A DNA stretch of 64,000 nucleotides from Pomacea canaliculata (Eukaryota > Mollusca > Gastropoda > Architaenioglossa > Ampullariidae): the NCBI RefSeq assembly GCF_003073045.1, contig NC_037598.1, positions 10,888,486 through 10,952,485 of the forward strand, in the 5' to 3' direction. The notes below the pieces were generated by a model. It was not told where the DNA came from. It saw only the letters and a list, made by a program, of their open reading frames with translations, and made no database searches. A program made the position numbers and the translations under genes. This document shows positions 11,890 to 24,500 of this stretch, in pieces (position 1 is the stretch's first letter; each line of letters starts with the position of its first letter).

Positions 11890-12879
11890 TGTACCCTCGA
11901 GCCTGACTTCAAACCCTAAGTAGCATGGGAAACCAAACTGGCCCCCATGTTCCGTGCGAGGATCTGAGGACTGGTTCGCACACCGCTTTCTAGTCTCAGC
12001 CGCCGCTGCTGGAGAGAGAGAAAGAAAAAAGAAGGGTTGAAGTGGCAACCACTTGTTTGCTGACAGATTTCACACCACGGCAAGCTCTACACGTTTGCTG
12101 TAAATGGAACCAAAGCCAAACAGTCTGAAGTACCTTTCAGGTGTACGAAGCGGGGCCTTTCGGCGCCTGCTGACAAACGGCTGAAAGGCGGGCCCTGCCC
12201 TCGCCGCTGACTTCACAGGCGTCGGCTCGATGGCGTCGGTCCTTCTTGTTTGAATGCTAATGGCGAGGGCCACGCTGCTTGACGCAGGGGAAGAATTGAA
12301 CTAAAGGCGAGATTGCTTTCTTTGCGTTCGCCCAGTGAGAGAGAGAGAGGGAAAGAAAAGATAAATAAGGATAGGCGTCGTAATTCAAAGACAAAAATAT
12401 TAGGTACGTATATTTATTTCTTTCTGTCGTCTTGTCTTCCGACTTTAAAAAAAAAAATGCTTGAGCTTGAAAGCATCGACTATTAAGTCTTTCGAAAACC
12501 TTTCTCGATATAAATGAATGATTTATTTAATTTTTTTTTTACATGGATCATTGGAATGCATTGGAAATAATGGATTGCAGAAGAAAGAGAGAACATGCGC
12601 TGATGATGTCGATGTTGATAATGACGTCGACAAAGATATATAAAGTACAGTACTTAGCTGCAAAAGAAAGATGATACACGTACATCCCGACATCATCAGA
12701 CAGACCTCAAACGTACCTTATCATTAGCTCAGCTCCTCCCTATCATCCCCCGAGGCGGACAGCACATGCTGTCTGTGAAGTAAGGCAGACGAGCCTGCAT
12801 GCATTTAGCATTCCTTTCTCTCTTTCTTTTCTTCGATTTCTTCTGTTTCTTTGTCAATCTTTTCCTCCTCTTTCTCACG
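11890..12879. other. Intergenic, no gene recognised
   Basis: I see no supported exon. GA-rich and T-rich runs occur near 12,012 and 12,440, and a short CTTT-rich tract at 12,815-12,880 leads into the SINE piece. Confidence 0.4.
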
Positions 12880-13010
12880 TGCTCGCTATTCTTTCTCTGC
12901 ATGTGGAACTTGTTTACAGGCCCGACTGGTTGCCGTGATGTAGCCTTGCTTGCTGGTTCACCCTAAAGCACCGACTCTTCCCACCCCACACCCTCACCCT
13001 TTCATTTCCC
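12880..13010 (+). mobile_element. SINE body fragment
   Basis: The stretch reads TTCTTTCTCTGCATGTGG, then TTTACAGGCCCGACTGGTTG and a CGTGATGTAGCC..TAAAGCACCGACTC tail. The same word order recurs in the SINE at 33,220-33,345 with moderate divergence. The tRNA-like head is missing or unrecognisable here. Confidence 0.55.
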
Positions 13011-15715
13011 ACTCTACAATCACGCGAATGTGAAGTGCATGCATTCGTGCTGTCCTTTTTATCTAAAGCATATGCATGCTACATGTTTATGTCTACCATC
13101 CACAAAGTATGTAAAGGTGTATAGTGTACACATATTCTTATACCTCGTATGTTTTTAATGCACAATAATTAGGATAGATATATAATTTGAGGGGAAGGGT
13201 TAGATAAGGAGTTCTTAATATAGGATTATTTTTTCAGGCAATTGTTATTATATTTAAATCCCCCTTGAGGGTGGCAAAGAATACAATATTTTGAATCTTA
13301 AACCACGTGAGGACTGAACGCCAGGGGTCAGCTATCTACTGGGTGAGCGCCAGGGCCTCCTGCACTTGCCACCCTGTAATGGAAGTTAGGGTGGGAGTGT
13401 GTGGGGAGTCTTCCTTCCACGGACAGAAACTGTTTCACTTGCAGGAATGGAGACATGTGCCACTGCATGGTAAATACTTTAGCCCAGCTGCAGGCCTTTT
13501 GTACCTACATGCTCCTCCGATACGAAGGAATGAGAATGGTAGTAGAATGGTGGGAGGACAAAGGGACTGTCCAGTGTTGGAACTTTTTTCGTTAGGTTTA
13601 CCGCTTGAGCTCCTCCTAGATGGGGCAGTAGGAATCTGGCCTCCAGATTCAGTTTACCATTTTTATTACCGGGTGTGTTGGGTCTGTTTACAGGTTCAGT
13701 GACAGGCTGGCCACCATTTCACAGGTGTTCGTTACCCTGCGTCTCATAGACAAGGGCCAGTACACGTCTGCATGGAAATACCTACACACCCGCTCTCTCT
13801 CTCTCTCACACACACGCACACACAGACGTGCAAGCTCAAATTCTTGTGAAAACCGAAATAAATAACCGATGTCAAGGTTTAGCATGGTTCCTGCCCTTGT
13901 AGTCGAAGAAACATTCTTCTCGTATTTCATATTCTTCATGCCATAGTAATACCTATGGCATTTTAAGATTCAGTTGTTTTTTTTTTAGTCTTTTCAAAAT
14001 AAAAAAATATGTTCAGATATTCCGAGTGGAAAAGGTTTTAAGGGTAACCTTTCTTGAATTGTTCAAAAAAACCCGCTTTGTTTTTTTCGCCCAACTGAAG
14101 GTCCCTGTAGACTTACAATATGCAGACTGAACTCACCCTGTTCTTCTCAATAATAACATTTCTGTCAGACATCATTACTCGTTAGGCAACTACTTTCATC
14201 TTCTCCATCTTGACACAGTCTGTAGACACCGACGACACCAAACATCCCCATGGTGTAGAGTCTGTAGACTGTAGAGCAACCAGCGATGTCGACAGCAGCT
14301 TTTAACACTGAAAACAACTCTTGTTGACACCCACTGACCTCATTGCAAACAAGCACCTGCGGCAAACCGGTCATTCTTTCAAAAAACAAAAAACAAAAGT
14401 CAGACAGACGAAGATCAAGCCTATAAATTAAAACTTTATCTGTAGAGTAAGAATCTCACCAGACCTGTGAATCCGACTAAATAAAGAAACTTCATGATTA
14501 AACTTTAATGGGATAATGCCTTAGTTTTATATCATATATTTATTGTCGTCGAACATTGAGTTCTCTTTATCAGAAAGAACAAATGCAGAAAATTTTATTT
14601 TAGTAGTCATCTGTCTTTGATCTTAGGTCGCATCGCTGGACTTAAAGTGTTACACAAGTAAGACAAATTAATAGATTGATCTTTGAATTTTTTCATCAAT
14701 TTTATTTTTAAAAATAAACAGACGTTTGATAATAATAAAAATATTTGAATTAATAGAGCTCAGTTACCCGTTTTGAAGTGACTTCGGTCCGCTATACCCG
14801 TGACTTTAATTTGTTGACGCCTGAAATGCGATTCACGTATGTATAGGTCTTAATATATCTAGTCTAGGAACATTTAAAAATATGTAGATATTAGCCTAAA
14901 ATATTTATACAATGTTCATAAATCTTTACAAACAGTTTTAAAGTTAATAATGAGCACTTACCTTAGTACACTAGTGTAGCAAACTTACTGATTTCCTTGG
15001 CGGACTGACGTTCAAAACTATTTCGCGTGCATTTTGAGATGGGGGATTTCTGTGTGTATGACACCGGTCCTAGTAGACACAGCAGTAACAGTAGAAGCAG
15101 ACAAGTAAATTATTCAAACCTCCCTAAAGCAGTGCGTACAGTGAGCCAGGGTAGATAAAGACTGACTCTCCATTGGTTGTCATGGCGACAAATTAAAACC
15201 GTCATTTCGTCGATACTTGGGGGGTTGGGTGGGTCTTTTTTTTTAAATTTTGCACGATGACCGATAGCACTGTAAATGGACACGGGACGAACAAGGATGA
15301 CGGGAGGGACTTTTCCCTCCTAAAGCTCGCAGCGATGTGTAACGGGGATCCTTTCATCTCTCTCCCTAGGCCGGATCATCTCGGGCAGTTGTGTAGAATT
15401 ATGTCCCAGGACGCCAGTTTTCATCACATAACTTGACTTTATTTCCCTTATATCGACTGCCAATCCGTGACTTTATTATCTTCCTTTATGTCGGCTGCCA
15501 TTTTGTGTAACCTCAGGCTATGAGAAGATCTAGAAATCATTTCTAGCTCTGTTCCTCGTGAGATGTGTAATAACTGAAGACAGTTTCCAAGCGGTTCTTC
15601 CGAAACAAATATGAAAGTAATCAGTTAAGTGGACGGTTGATTGCATGTATATCGCGTTATTTGCTGGCGAAGTTTAACAAAAATTGTTCGATGAACTTTT
15701 GACCGAAAACAATGG
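13011..15715. other. Intergenic, no gene recognised
   Basis: Two open stretches (plus strand 13,307-13,700; minus strand 14,165-14,389) have no family I can name. The second has a possible acceptor and a duplicated 'gtctacagactctacacc'-type motif, so it may be a worn repeat. Confidence 0.4.
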
Positions 15716-15719
15716 GAAG

Positions 15720-15815
15720 GGGAAGCCTGGTAGCGCAGTGGTAAAACGTTCGCTGCATTCGATCCAGGGAGGATCGCATGGGTTAAAAGTTCGGGTACGA
15801 GGCACTTCTCAGAAG
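15720..15815 (+). mobile_element. tRNA-derived SINE head
   Basis: GCCTGGTAGCGCAGTGGTAA resembles a tRNA A box. A B-box-like GGGTTAAAAGTTCGGGTAC follows about 50 bp later. The spacing and lack of a closing acceptor stem argue against a working tRNA gene. Confidence 0.5.
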
Positions 15816-18508
15816 ATGACTGCCGCCATTGTTTCACGACTACGTCCTGCCGATCATCCGATGGATCACCTGTCGCAGGTTGGTCTCTCCTCTGTCAGAG
15901 ACTAAAGTCGATCGAGCGATCGTTTAAAACTTTCACAATCTTTAGTGCATGGTCACTATAGCTCTCTTTGCTCGACTCATTGATTGATACCTATGAATTT
16001 CACATTGTTCATTCCGGAGAAAATCTTTAGAGTCAATTTCTTTCTCCAGATCGTCCATACTTGAGTTGGTTGGTTGGTTGTTGTTGTGAAAGGGAAAGCG
16101 CTTCCACCTGAAGGCGATTTCGCACAATTGACTTGGCATGAGTGTCTCTTATATACAATTCTTGGCATAGCGTTCTTATTGAGTAACATCAATGACCATT
16201 ACACTAATTACCTATCAGCAGGCGGTGCTATGCATGTAGTGACCTCCACATCTGTCCACACCCCAAACACATTTAAATGTTAAATTTAAATTAAAATTAA
16301 AATTTAACCGACGCCCCCCCAAAAAAACAAAACAAAACAAAACAACAACTCACTTTTCCCTGGTTCATTAAAGGCAGTTAATTAAAGGCCCACAACTCCA
16401 CACCCGTCGCTAATATAAACTGATTCCCCAAAAAACTAAATAAATAAAAAAAAAACACCCTCAAATATCCCTATCATCCGGTTCATTAAAGGCTGTTCGT
16501 TACCGTTACACAACTCAACGCCCTACTCCCCTGTGAATAATAGATGGTACCCGAGCCTTGCTCCCCTCTGTTCAAGAGGATCGACCGATCTATGACGCAC
16601 TTCCGTTACTCTATGAGAACGTTCCGTCACGGAGTTACATTCAACAAAGCTTTCGTAGCTCAGAATGCTTGTTTGTTATCATTACTAAAAACAGACTACT
16701 TTCATATAAATACTTTTAGCTTTAAAAACTTCATTTGAATAGCTTTTACCCACACGAACTGTGTCGATGTCAAGTGCTTGATACAATTCTAAACCGGAAA
16801 AGGCTCGAACACCATTTTGCTGATCACGTGACCAAAAATTTTGTTGTCACATGGGCCGAGAACTGCTCCATATAACCCAGTGTGTTATCATCAACAGAAT
16901 TCTTGTCTAGCTTCAATGAACTCCGATCATTTTGAAGTTTGGATATTTTTTGTTCAGTTCGTCAGTGGTTTTCTCTTAGCTTTTAGTTTTTCAAAGTTCT
17001 CACCTTGTGCTTTAAATTGTTCTTCCATTCATTCTTTCCATGAATCTTGTGATAGGAGGTTCCGAGACATTGAAAGAGAAAGAGTGTGTGTGTGCGCGCA
17101 CACGTATGTGGGTGTGTGCGTGCCAACATAAACCAATGACTAAAAAAATTTTAAATATACAATACATAAAAACTACAAAAAATAATCTTTAATAACACCC
17201 ATCATCTCTATAACAGGAGTACTTCAAGTGAATACAGACGGCAAAGCTCCAGGATCTTACTGAATAACAACCTGTCATCAAACAAGCCATGTCCATACAC
17301 CTGATGCAAGTAAAACCCTACTTGTAAGGCTAAGAAACATTTCCCACATGAGAACTATACGTAAGACTGTCATGTGTTTCAACTAGTACATTACATCACG
17401 AATAACCACATGAGCAGAAAGAATATTTCAGCAGTATAATGTGGTAACACATTGCGACCAGTGTTTTTTTCCCACTGTACATGTTGAATGATCAGTCTTT
17501 AAGTTTATTCATGTCAAGTTTAAAGATCCTCTCACCTGCAATCTAAACAATCTCTCTGTATACTGATGCATCTTGAAAAAATACAATTATTAGCTAAATC
17601 GTTACAAATATTTTTGATGTACATATATATGTCAGGACAAAATACAAAAATATTCAGCACATATAGTAACTGTAACAAGGCTTACCAGACCTGTGGGCTA
17701 CATAATAGGCCATTATTTGTCATAGTGCAAATTTAATAATAAGACTTCTAAGCAGTACATGACACCTGAAGCACAAATCATGAAAAGTGTTTGAATTCAG
17801 CCAAACAAGGTTTTTATAAAAACCAATAATTTTTCTTGTCTTTCGAAATGAAAACTAAGACAAAGCTCATCATTGGTTACTTGCTAAAACTGCAAAATGT
17901 GGACTTTTAATCATGCAACTTAGTAGAAAAAAATCTTCAGGATGTCAAAATGAGAAAAAGAGTGGAAAGGACAAGAAATGATGTTTAAGTGATGGAAGAA
18001 GACACTGACCATATCAGTAACATATGTTACATGTTACAGTCAGAAATGTTTTTTTCTTTTGGTTTAGAAACTTACCCTCATAAATGCACACCTCACAATT
18101 AACCACACATCGCCACTCTCTTCTCATAGCCTCTAAACACTTTTTCCCTCTCTACAGAGAAGTACACACACGACAGACACATGCACAATTTCTACTCTCC
18201 CGCCCTCTTTCTCAAACGTTTGTGACAATTAGCTTAATGATAAATAATAATTTAAAGTGCATTAATAATAACAAAATATGACTGCATACCATTATATCAG
18301 CTTTATGAATGGTATGACAAATTTGAAATATCTTTTTACATTTATGGTTTCCAGTGTTACATTCTAATAAACATGTTTAAACTCAATATTACTGAATGAC
18401 ATAATGGTGTTGAGTGGAGTTGTGTTATTTTACAAGAAACAATATCACTGTGTATTCAGCAGTATAAACGTTTTTCTTTAACGTCAATTAGCTGCCTTCA
18501 AAAAGATC
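15816..18508. other. Intergenic plus probable CCDC66 3' UTR
   Basis: The right part continues from the CCDC66 stop codon at 18,509 on the minus strand and is AT-rich without frames. A minus-strand AATAAA (TTTATT at 17504-17509) would give a 3' UTR of about 1 kb. The left part shows A-rich and C-rich runs at 16,310-16,345 and no gene. Confidence 0.35.
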
Positions 18509-21500
18509 TTAGACTTGTTTTTCGAAGTCACTAGAGGACATGTATGTTTCCAGTTCCCTCTGTCGTTGAATCAGGTTCTGGAACAAGACAAGGAATCATT
18601 GCATTATCCATAATCCAGTGTTCAATTATGTGAGCCTACACACACACAGAGTCCTATTTTAACGGAAAACCAGGAGCTATATGTGTTTTGAAGATAACCA
18701 TACACCACAATTTTCTATATCAATTTCCAGCTTCCAATTTCCACGCAAACTTTTTAAGCCTCAGTTGGGTGTAGTTAATACCACCCTCCCTCTTCAAATT
18801 GATAACTATTTCTAGCACTAATCCATCCTAACCACTGTACTATCCTAACACTATGCCCAACCAGCTCCTCAGTTCCCATAAGGATGTACACAATGTCCCA
18901 TGCATGCACACACAGCTGCTCAAATAAATCCACACATCTGTGAAAAAAAGCAGAAAGATAAAAAGAGGACATCCTAAACTACACACACCTCTGCTCCCCG
19001 TATACCAACCTGTTTAAGGGTAGACAACTGTTTTAAGATAAGATCCTGACGAGCTGTGGGGTGCTCTGTAACAAGGCTGGGGTTTAAAATCGGGTCCTGA
19101 AGACAGACAATAAAAAAACATATGTACACTGATCCTCAATTTTATAAAAAGCTGTGCATCATAGATACACAATAATCCGTCATTCAACCAAAATATGCCT
19201 TTTATGCACTTTAACTTGTTACTTTTTCTCCTTTTAGTATGCATGGTTATTTTTCTTCCTGTATTCTTTATATTTGTCTTACTCTAGTGTCACGTCGTAA
19301 TTTTATGTGGGACATAAAATCGCCCACAGTGATGTCTGGTCTGGAACAGTCGACAAACCAGAGACCCCTTAAGTAATTAAAGGGGGGCTTATGTACCAGC
19401 TTTTAGAGACGTTTTATGTGAGGTAGAGGTCCGTAAGTGGCTAGAGTGAGCCAAGCGTGAACAGCTGCCCGTCCAAGGTGTTGATGTCGTCTGTGGCCAA
19501 CGGAGCGTCTTGACGGGATCACCTGACCTGCCGGCTACACAGAGACTAAACATCTCTTCTGCACCTGGCTACTTGTGATGGTGCATGTGTTCGTTCAATG
19601 ACATCCCTTACTGCATGCAGTATGTGTAAAGTGACCAGACGTCCCGCATTTGGCGGGACAGTCCCGCTTTTGACCTCGTGTCCCGCCTGAATATGGGCGA
19701 CGCTAATGTCCCTTTCTGGCAAGTCCATCAAATGTCCCGTTTTTTGACGTGAAGACACCATCACGTGTCCCGCTTTCTCTGTCACCTTAAGTATGTGTGT
19801 GTGTGAATGTCCGAATTCAAGACCAATCCGAATGGTTCGCGGATTTTTTTTCTTTTTTGCAGATATCGATAGATATAGGCGATGTAAAAATAACCTGTAA
19901 ATTTCAGCCTCCAAAATCCACCCGTTAATTAAGTATCCGGTAACAAAGTACGCGACTCGCACTGCGATCACGTCACGCTAGTACATCAATCCCAACATTG
20001 CCAGCAATCAACACCAAACAGAGAGAGAGAATGAGCAATTTTTTGGACGCTGAAAGTCTTGTATTTATAGTGCTATAGCAGCATTTTTTTCAGAACCAGA
20101 GGAAAATGCACAACTAAAACCGAGCATGTTCCAGCCGAAGGTTCCCCCGTCTCAACTACATCGGAGGCGCATGGCTTGAGACTGAAAGGCAGAGAATCGG
20201 GAGAAAGTCGAAAAGTTTGGGTTAGAGGACCATCACACAGGGGGTGAGTTATTGGCAACAGAACGTTGGGACTGCCAGCTGTCGTCGTGAAACTGAAGGA
20301 GAGGGTGCACCTTGCCTTCAACATGGCATACCTTAAACTATATAAAGGTACTTATGATCATGTACAAGAGCACACAGATATGTATGTGTACATACCCACA
20401 CACAAATAAACGATAATAATACATTTATATAGCGCCTTTCTCCAGCATCAGCCGGAATCCAAGCGCTCTACGTGTGCGAGCACACTTTTGACGACAAACA
20501 TTAAATGCACCTTTATGAACACAATACACAGCTAAATATAAATAAAGTTGATTGATATAGCATTTTACCCAACATCAAAAGGCACATGCGAAGCGAATCA
20601 CAAAAAACAAAAAGCACACATCAGATAACAATAATTGACGCTGGTTTCAAATACAAAGAGACCACTGCCCTCCCTGTAACTGTAGCCACTCATACATACA
20701 AAAGCTCTAATACACACAGAGACATGTATAAGTACTTGAAAAGATGCCTTTTTTCCTTGCATCGAAAGTCGGCCCGGACTCACCTTCCCTGAGGGAACAG
20801 GGTGTCGCTGTCTCTCACTGTGCATGTCCAAGTGGCCACCATAGTCTGCTGGATGCAAATTTTTATGGTACCGCTGGCGTGCTCGTGTGATGTGACTGTT
20901 CTCTCTCGACGGCGGGATGGGTTCCTCTGCTCGAAAAGGGTCCAGAACGTCTGCTGTGCGCATTATCGGGATGAAGTCCGTCTCTCTGGTTGGCACCAGA
21001 ATGTTACCTTTATCATCCAGATCGGGCTCTGCAATATGATGATGCTTGTCGCTGAGGGCACTGGTATTATAGTCTGCTTCAAAGTTTTCTGCGGGATTTT
21101 TTCCGACCTTGTGCCGGACTGCTGGGACTGGGGGTGAGCGACTGCGAGATGGCTGAGACTTTGCAGTACGACTCGCAGGTGAGCCTGGCCGGTGTGTCAC
21201 TTCGGTGTTTGAAACTGGAGACGATCTCCTCCTGAGCTCTCGTCCCCTCGGGTGCTCCGGTTCATGCCCTTTCTCCTCACCTTCAATCTCCTGGTGGTGC
21301 CCGGGTGAACGGTCCCTTGGCGAGCGTTTATCTGAGGGTGTGATGTGTTTGTTGAGTTCAACAAGGTAGTGCAGTTGACGTTCACGCTTAGCCCGTCGCT
21401 CCTGACTCTGTTGCTGCTTTTGCTCAAGAAGCAGCTCCTTCTCTGACTGTCTGATTGCTGGCTTCCTCTGCTGATTTTGGTAATTCCAAGAATGGACTTT

Positions 21501-24500
21501 TCCTGGGAACATAACGTCCATTGTTGATGTTAGTTCCACAGTATTCAGTAAACCAATAAACGCCATTTATCATGCATGCCTTGTAGTGCTCTGAATTTCT
21601 AGAGCAAAGAAATCGTTTACTAAGAAGGAAATATATCCTTATATATGTTTTTTAGGTACATGCATGTGTGCACGCAACTGTGTGTGTGGGTTGCACGCGA
21701 GCATATGATCGTGTGAGTAGAACAAGCTCTTTGACTACCTTTAGACCTTGCATCTTTGTTTGCAGAGCGTTGTTGTTTGCTGGACAGCGAGGTCGACTTC
21801 TGTTCATGCAGCCTGTGAGTCTCCGCACTTTTCACCTGAACATGCTTCCTTGTGGGCTTGGCACGATACTCAATGTCCACTTCACTGCTTTCCCTGCGTA
21901 AAGCCAATCCCAGCTCTTCTTCTGTTATCACACAGATATTTCTTGTTACAAGAATAAGCAGTTGCAACTCTTCAAATTCAAATGAATAATGATTGCAGGT
22001 TTGGCTCAAGTCCTGTTTCTCAACTTTACATTTACATAATCAGACCAATTTTCTGCATCCAACTTTCTACTGTTTTCGATTCTACAAATACTAAACATAC
22101 TATAGTCAAAATTTACTTATTGGTTCTGGATTCGTAACTAAGATCACTAAATAAGATCACTCACTGCAAATCTAGCATTTGAATTCACCTGTCTGAGTCG
22201 CAAATTCCCGACGAGGGCTGTTGGGGTCGCTCCGAGTTTGACTGGGCTTTCTATACCGACTTGGGGTTAACACTCTGTTTTCTATGTACGGATGGTGAGA
22301 TGCCGGCTGTGAGGCTGTCTCCTGACTGTGGACATCCGGAAACACTTCATTGCTTTTTCTGACACTTGGCATAGAATCAGGAACCAGGGTGTTGCCATGA
22401 TCACGAGATGACAAGGAGAGACCAGGAACTGTAGCTGGATCACCAGCAACATGCTGAAGTCTTGGTGTGATGGCTATGTAGCAGTAAAGAATAGTATAAA
22501 GACGACAGTTACTGTGATTTTTTTTTTAAAAACAGGCATGTCATTACATAATTTTTGGCATTGAAGCATGACTGAAAGCTTAACAGCTCTAAGAACCAGC
22601 ATGACACACTGTATCAGCATGATGTGAATGCTAGAGAAGTAAAACAAAGTTTTTTTCTGATAAAGTTTATAAAACTGAGGCTCTCTTATGTTTGAGAAAT
22701 TTTATTATCCCCTACACCTTATTTAAACGCTGTACAATTGCTCCATAAGACCCAGTTATCTAAATGTCGGATTCCAATGGAGTAAAAGTAAAAAAGAAAA
22801 CATTGTTACTACTTTTTACTACTTTAAGGAAACATAAAATCATGAAAGGCAGTGAAATCAGTCTATAAACTACCTTTCAACAAGCACCTTTAAGTTTTAG
22901 ATGCTGAGCATTCAGCTTACCGTCATAGTGTGCCTTCAAGCTGCTGACATCATGTCCGGCTTGCTGGAGGGTCGCCAGCCGCTTTATCATCCGCTGCTCC
23001 TGGGCACGCTCCTTTTCAGCATCCATCATGTGCTTCAGTTCCTCCACTTTCTTCTGGCGTGCCTCCTGCACACAATTTTCTCATCAACGTACCATCCAAT
23101 AAATACACTTTCTTCCAGATATCCATGCATTTGATGATTTTTTTTCCCTGAAGCTGCATTCAGATTTTAACAAACAAACAAAAATAGGAGGCATAATAGC
23201 AAGGAAACTGACAGATGCAGTTAGCAGGATTACTTGGTTTCTTTATGATGAGCTTTGTCATTATTAGTGTTCATCAAAGACTTTACCTACTACAAAACAA
23301 GATCAGTGAATTAATTGATGGCTTCCTTAAAACTATATGCGTTTATCAGAATGGCAATCTGAGTTGTACTGATCATGCAGTCACACATTTGCATTTGACA
23401 TTCTTTCTCCTGGAAGATTCATTTCTTTTTACCGCGCAGTTTAAACCAGTGTCACTATTGTCATAGATTCTTTGTATGATTTTGCAGAATGTACTAGATC
23501 GATGTTATACTGCTTATGCAAACAATTGTAAGCAGCACTTTATAAAATATTTTCTTGAGTGCAAGATTGTACTTTTACAGTACAAGCTAAAAGGAACAGT
23601 ATAGAAACTATGCTTCATGGCATGACAAAGAAACATGATGCATACAAGCATTAAAAAGAAGATAAAAAGTGATGGATTGGTGACCAGCCATTAGGTCTGC
23701 TTAATTTTTTTTTTAAATGTAGTTTCTACATTTTTTAAAGTTTTATTCCTTTCTAAAAAAACAAACTTTCATTTTATAATTTCTGTCATACATCATTAAG
23801 TTGTAATTCTTGATAGTTCACTATGGTATCTTATTATAAGAAGAATGCTTAGTTTAGGTCAGCAATGATTTGTCGCTTTACTTTAGAACAAAACACTTAT
23901 TCTACTAACTTACGAGTTGTTTAGGTTTCAGATTCAAAACTGGTAAATGTGGATTATGATATTACTGTGTAGCGGAAAGCCCATCTTCAAGGTCCCCATG
24001 TTTATGTCAGTATTTCACAAAATTGCATAATGATGGCCGTATGTCACCAAAAATGTATTATGCAGAAGAAATATTACTTTAAATTATAAAATTACATAAA
24101 GAAAACACAGCAGTCCATTTTGCGATATTAATTAACATAGTTGCAGAAAAAGCCCCCTAAGAACTACAAACATGCAGAAACACATGCACACAACCCCACT
24201 ACACACCCACTATTGTTATTATCAAAAACATCAAACTCCAGCTCAAGTTTCTTTTTATTGGAGATAAAAATAATAAAATATTTTATATGCACAGTCAACA
24301 ACAAATTTATATTCTTCTTGATTTCAAACATTGTCAGAATTACAAACATAAATGTTTAAACAATGAAAAGTAATAATCTGATGCTTTAAATAAAATGTCA
24401 AAACTTGCAGCTGAAGTGTTTACTTATTTCTTTGAAAGTCGCGATCGTCTATTCTGCTGACTTCTACACACCTCTTTCTGCCTCAGTTTATTCTGCTCTG

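Noticed and set aside
20073-20324. 83-codon minus frame near CCDC66 exon 19
   Set aside because: Lies in an intron, lacks matching splice sites and has no family similarity.
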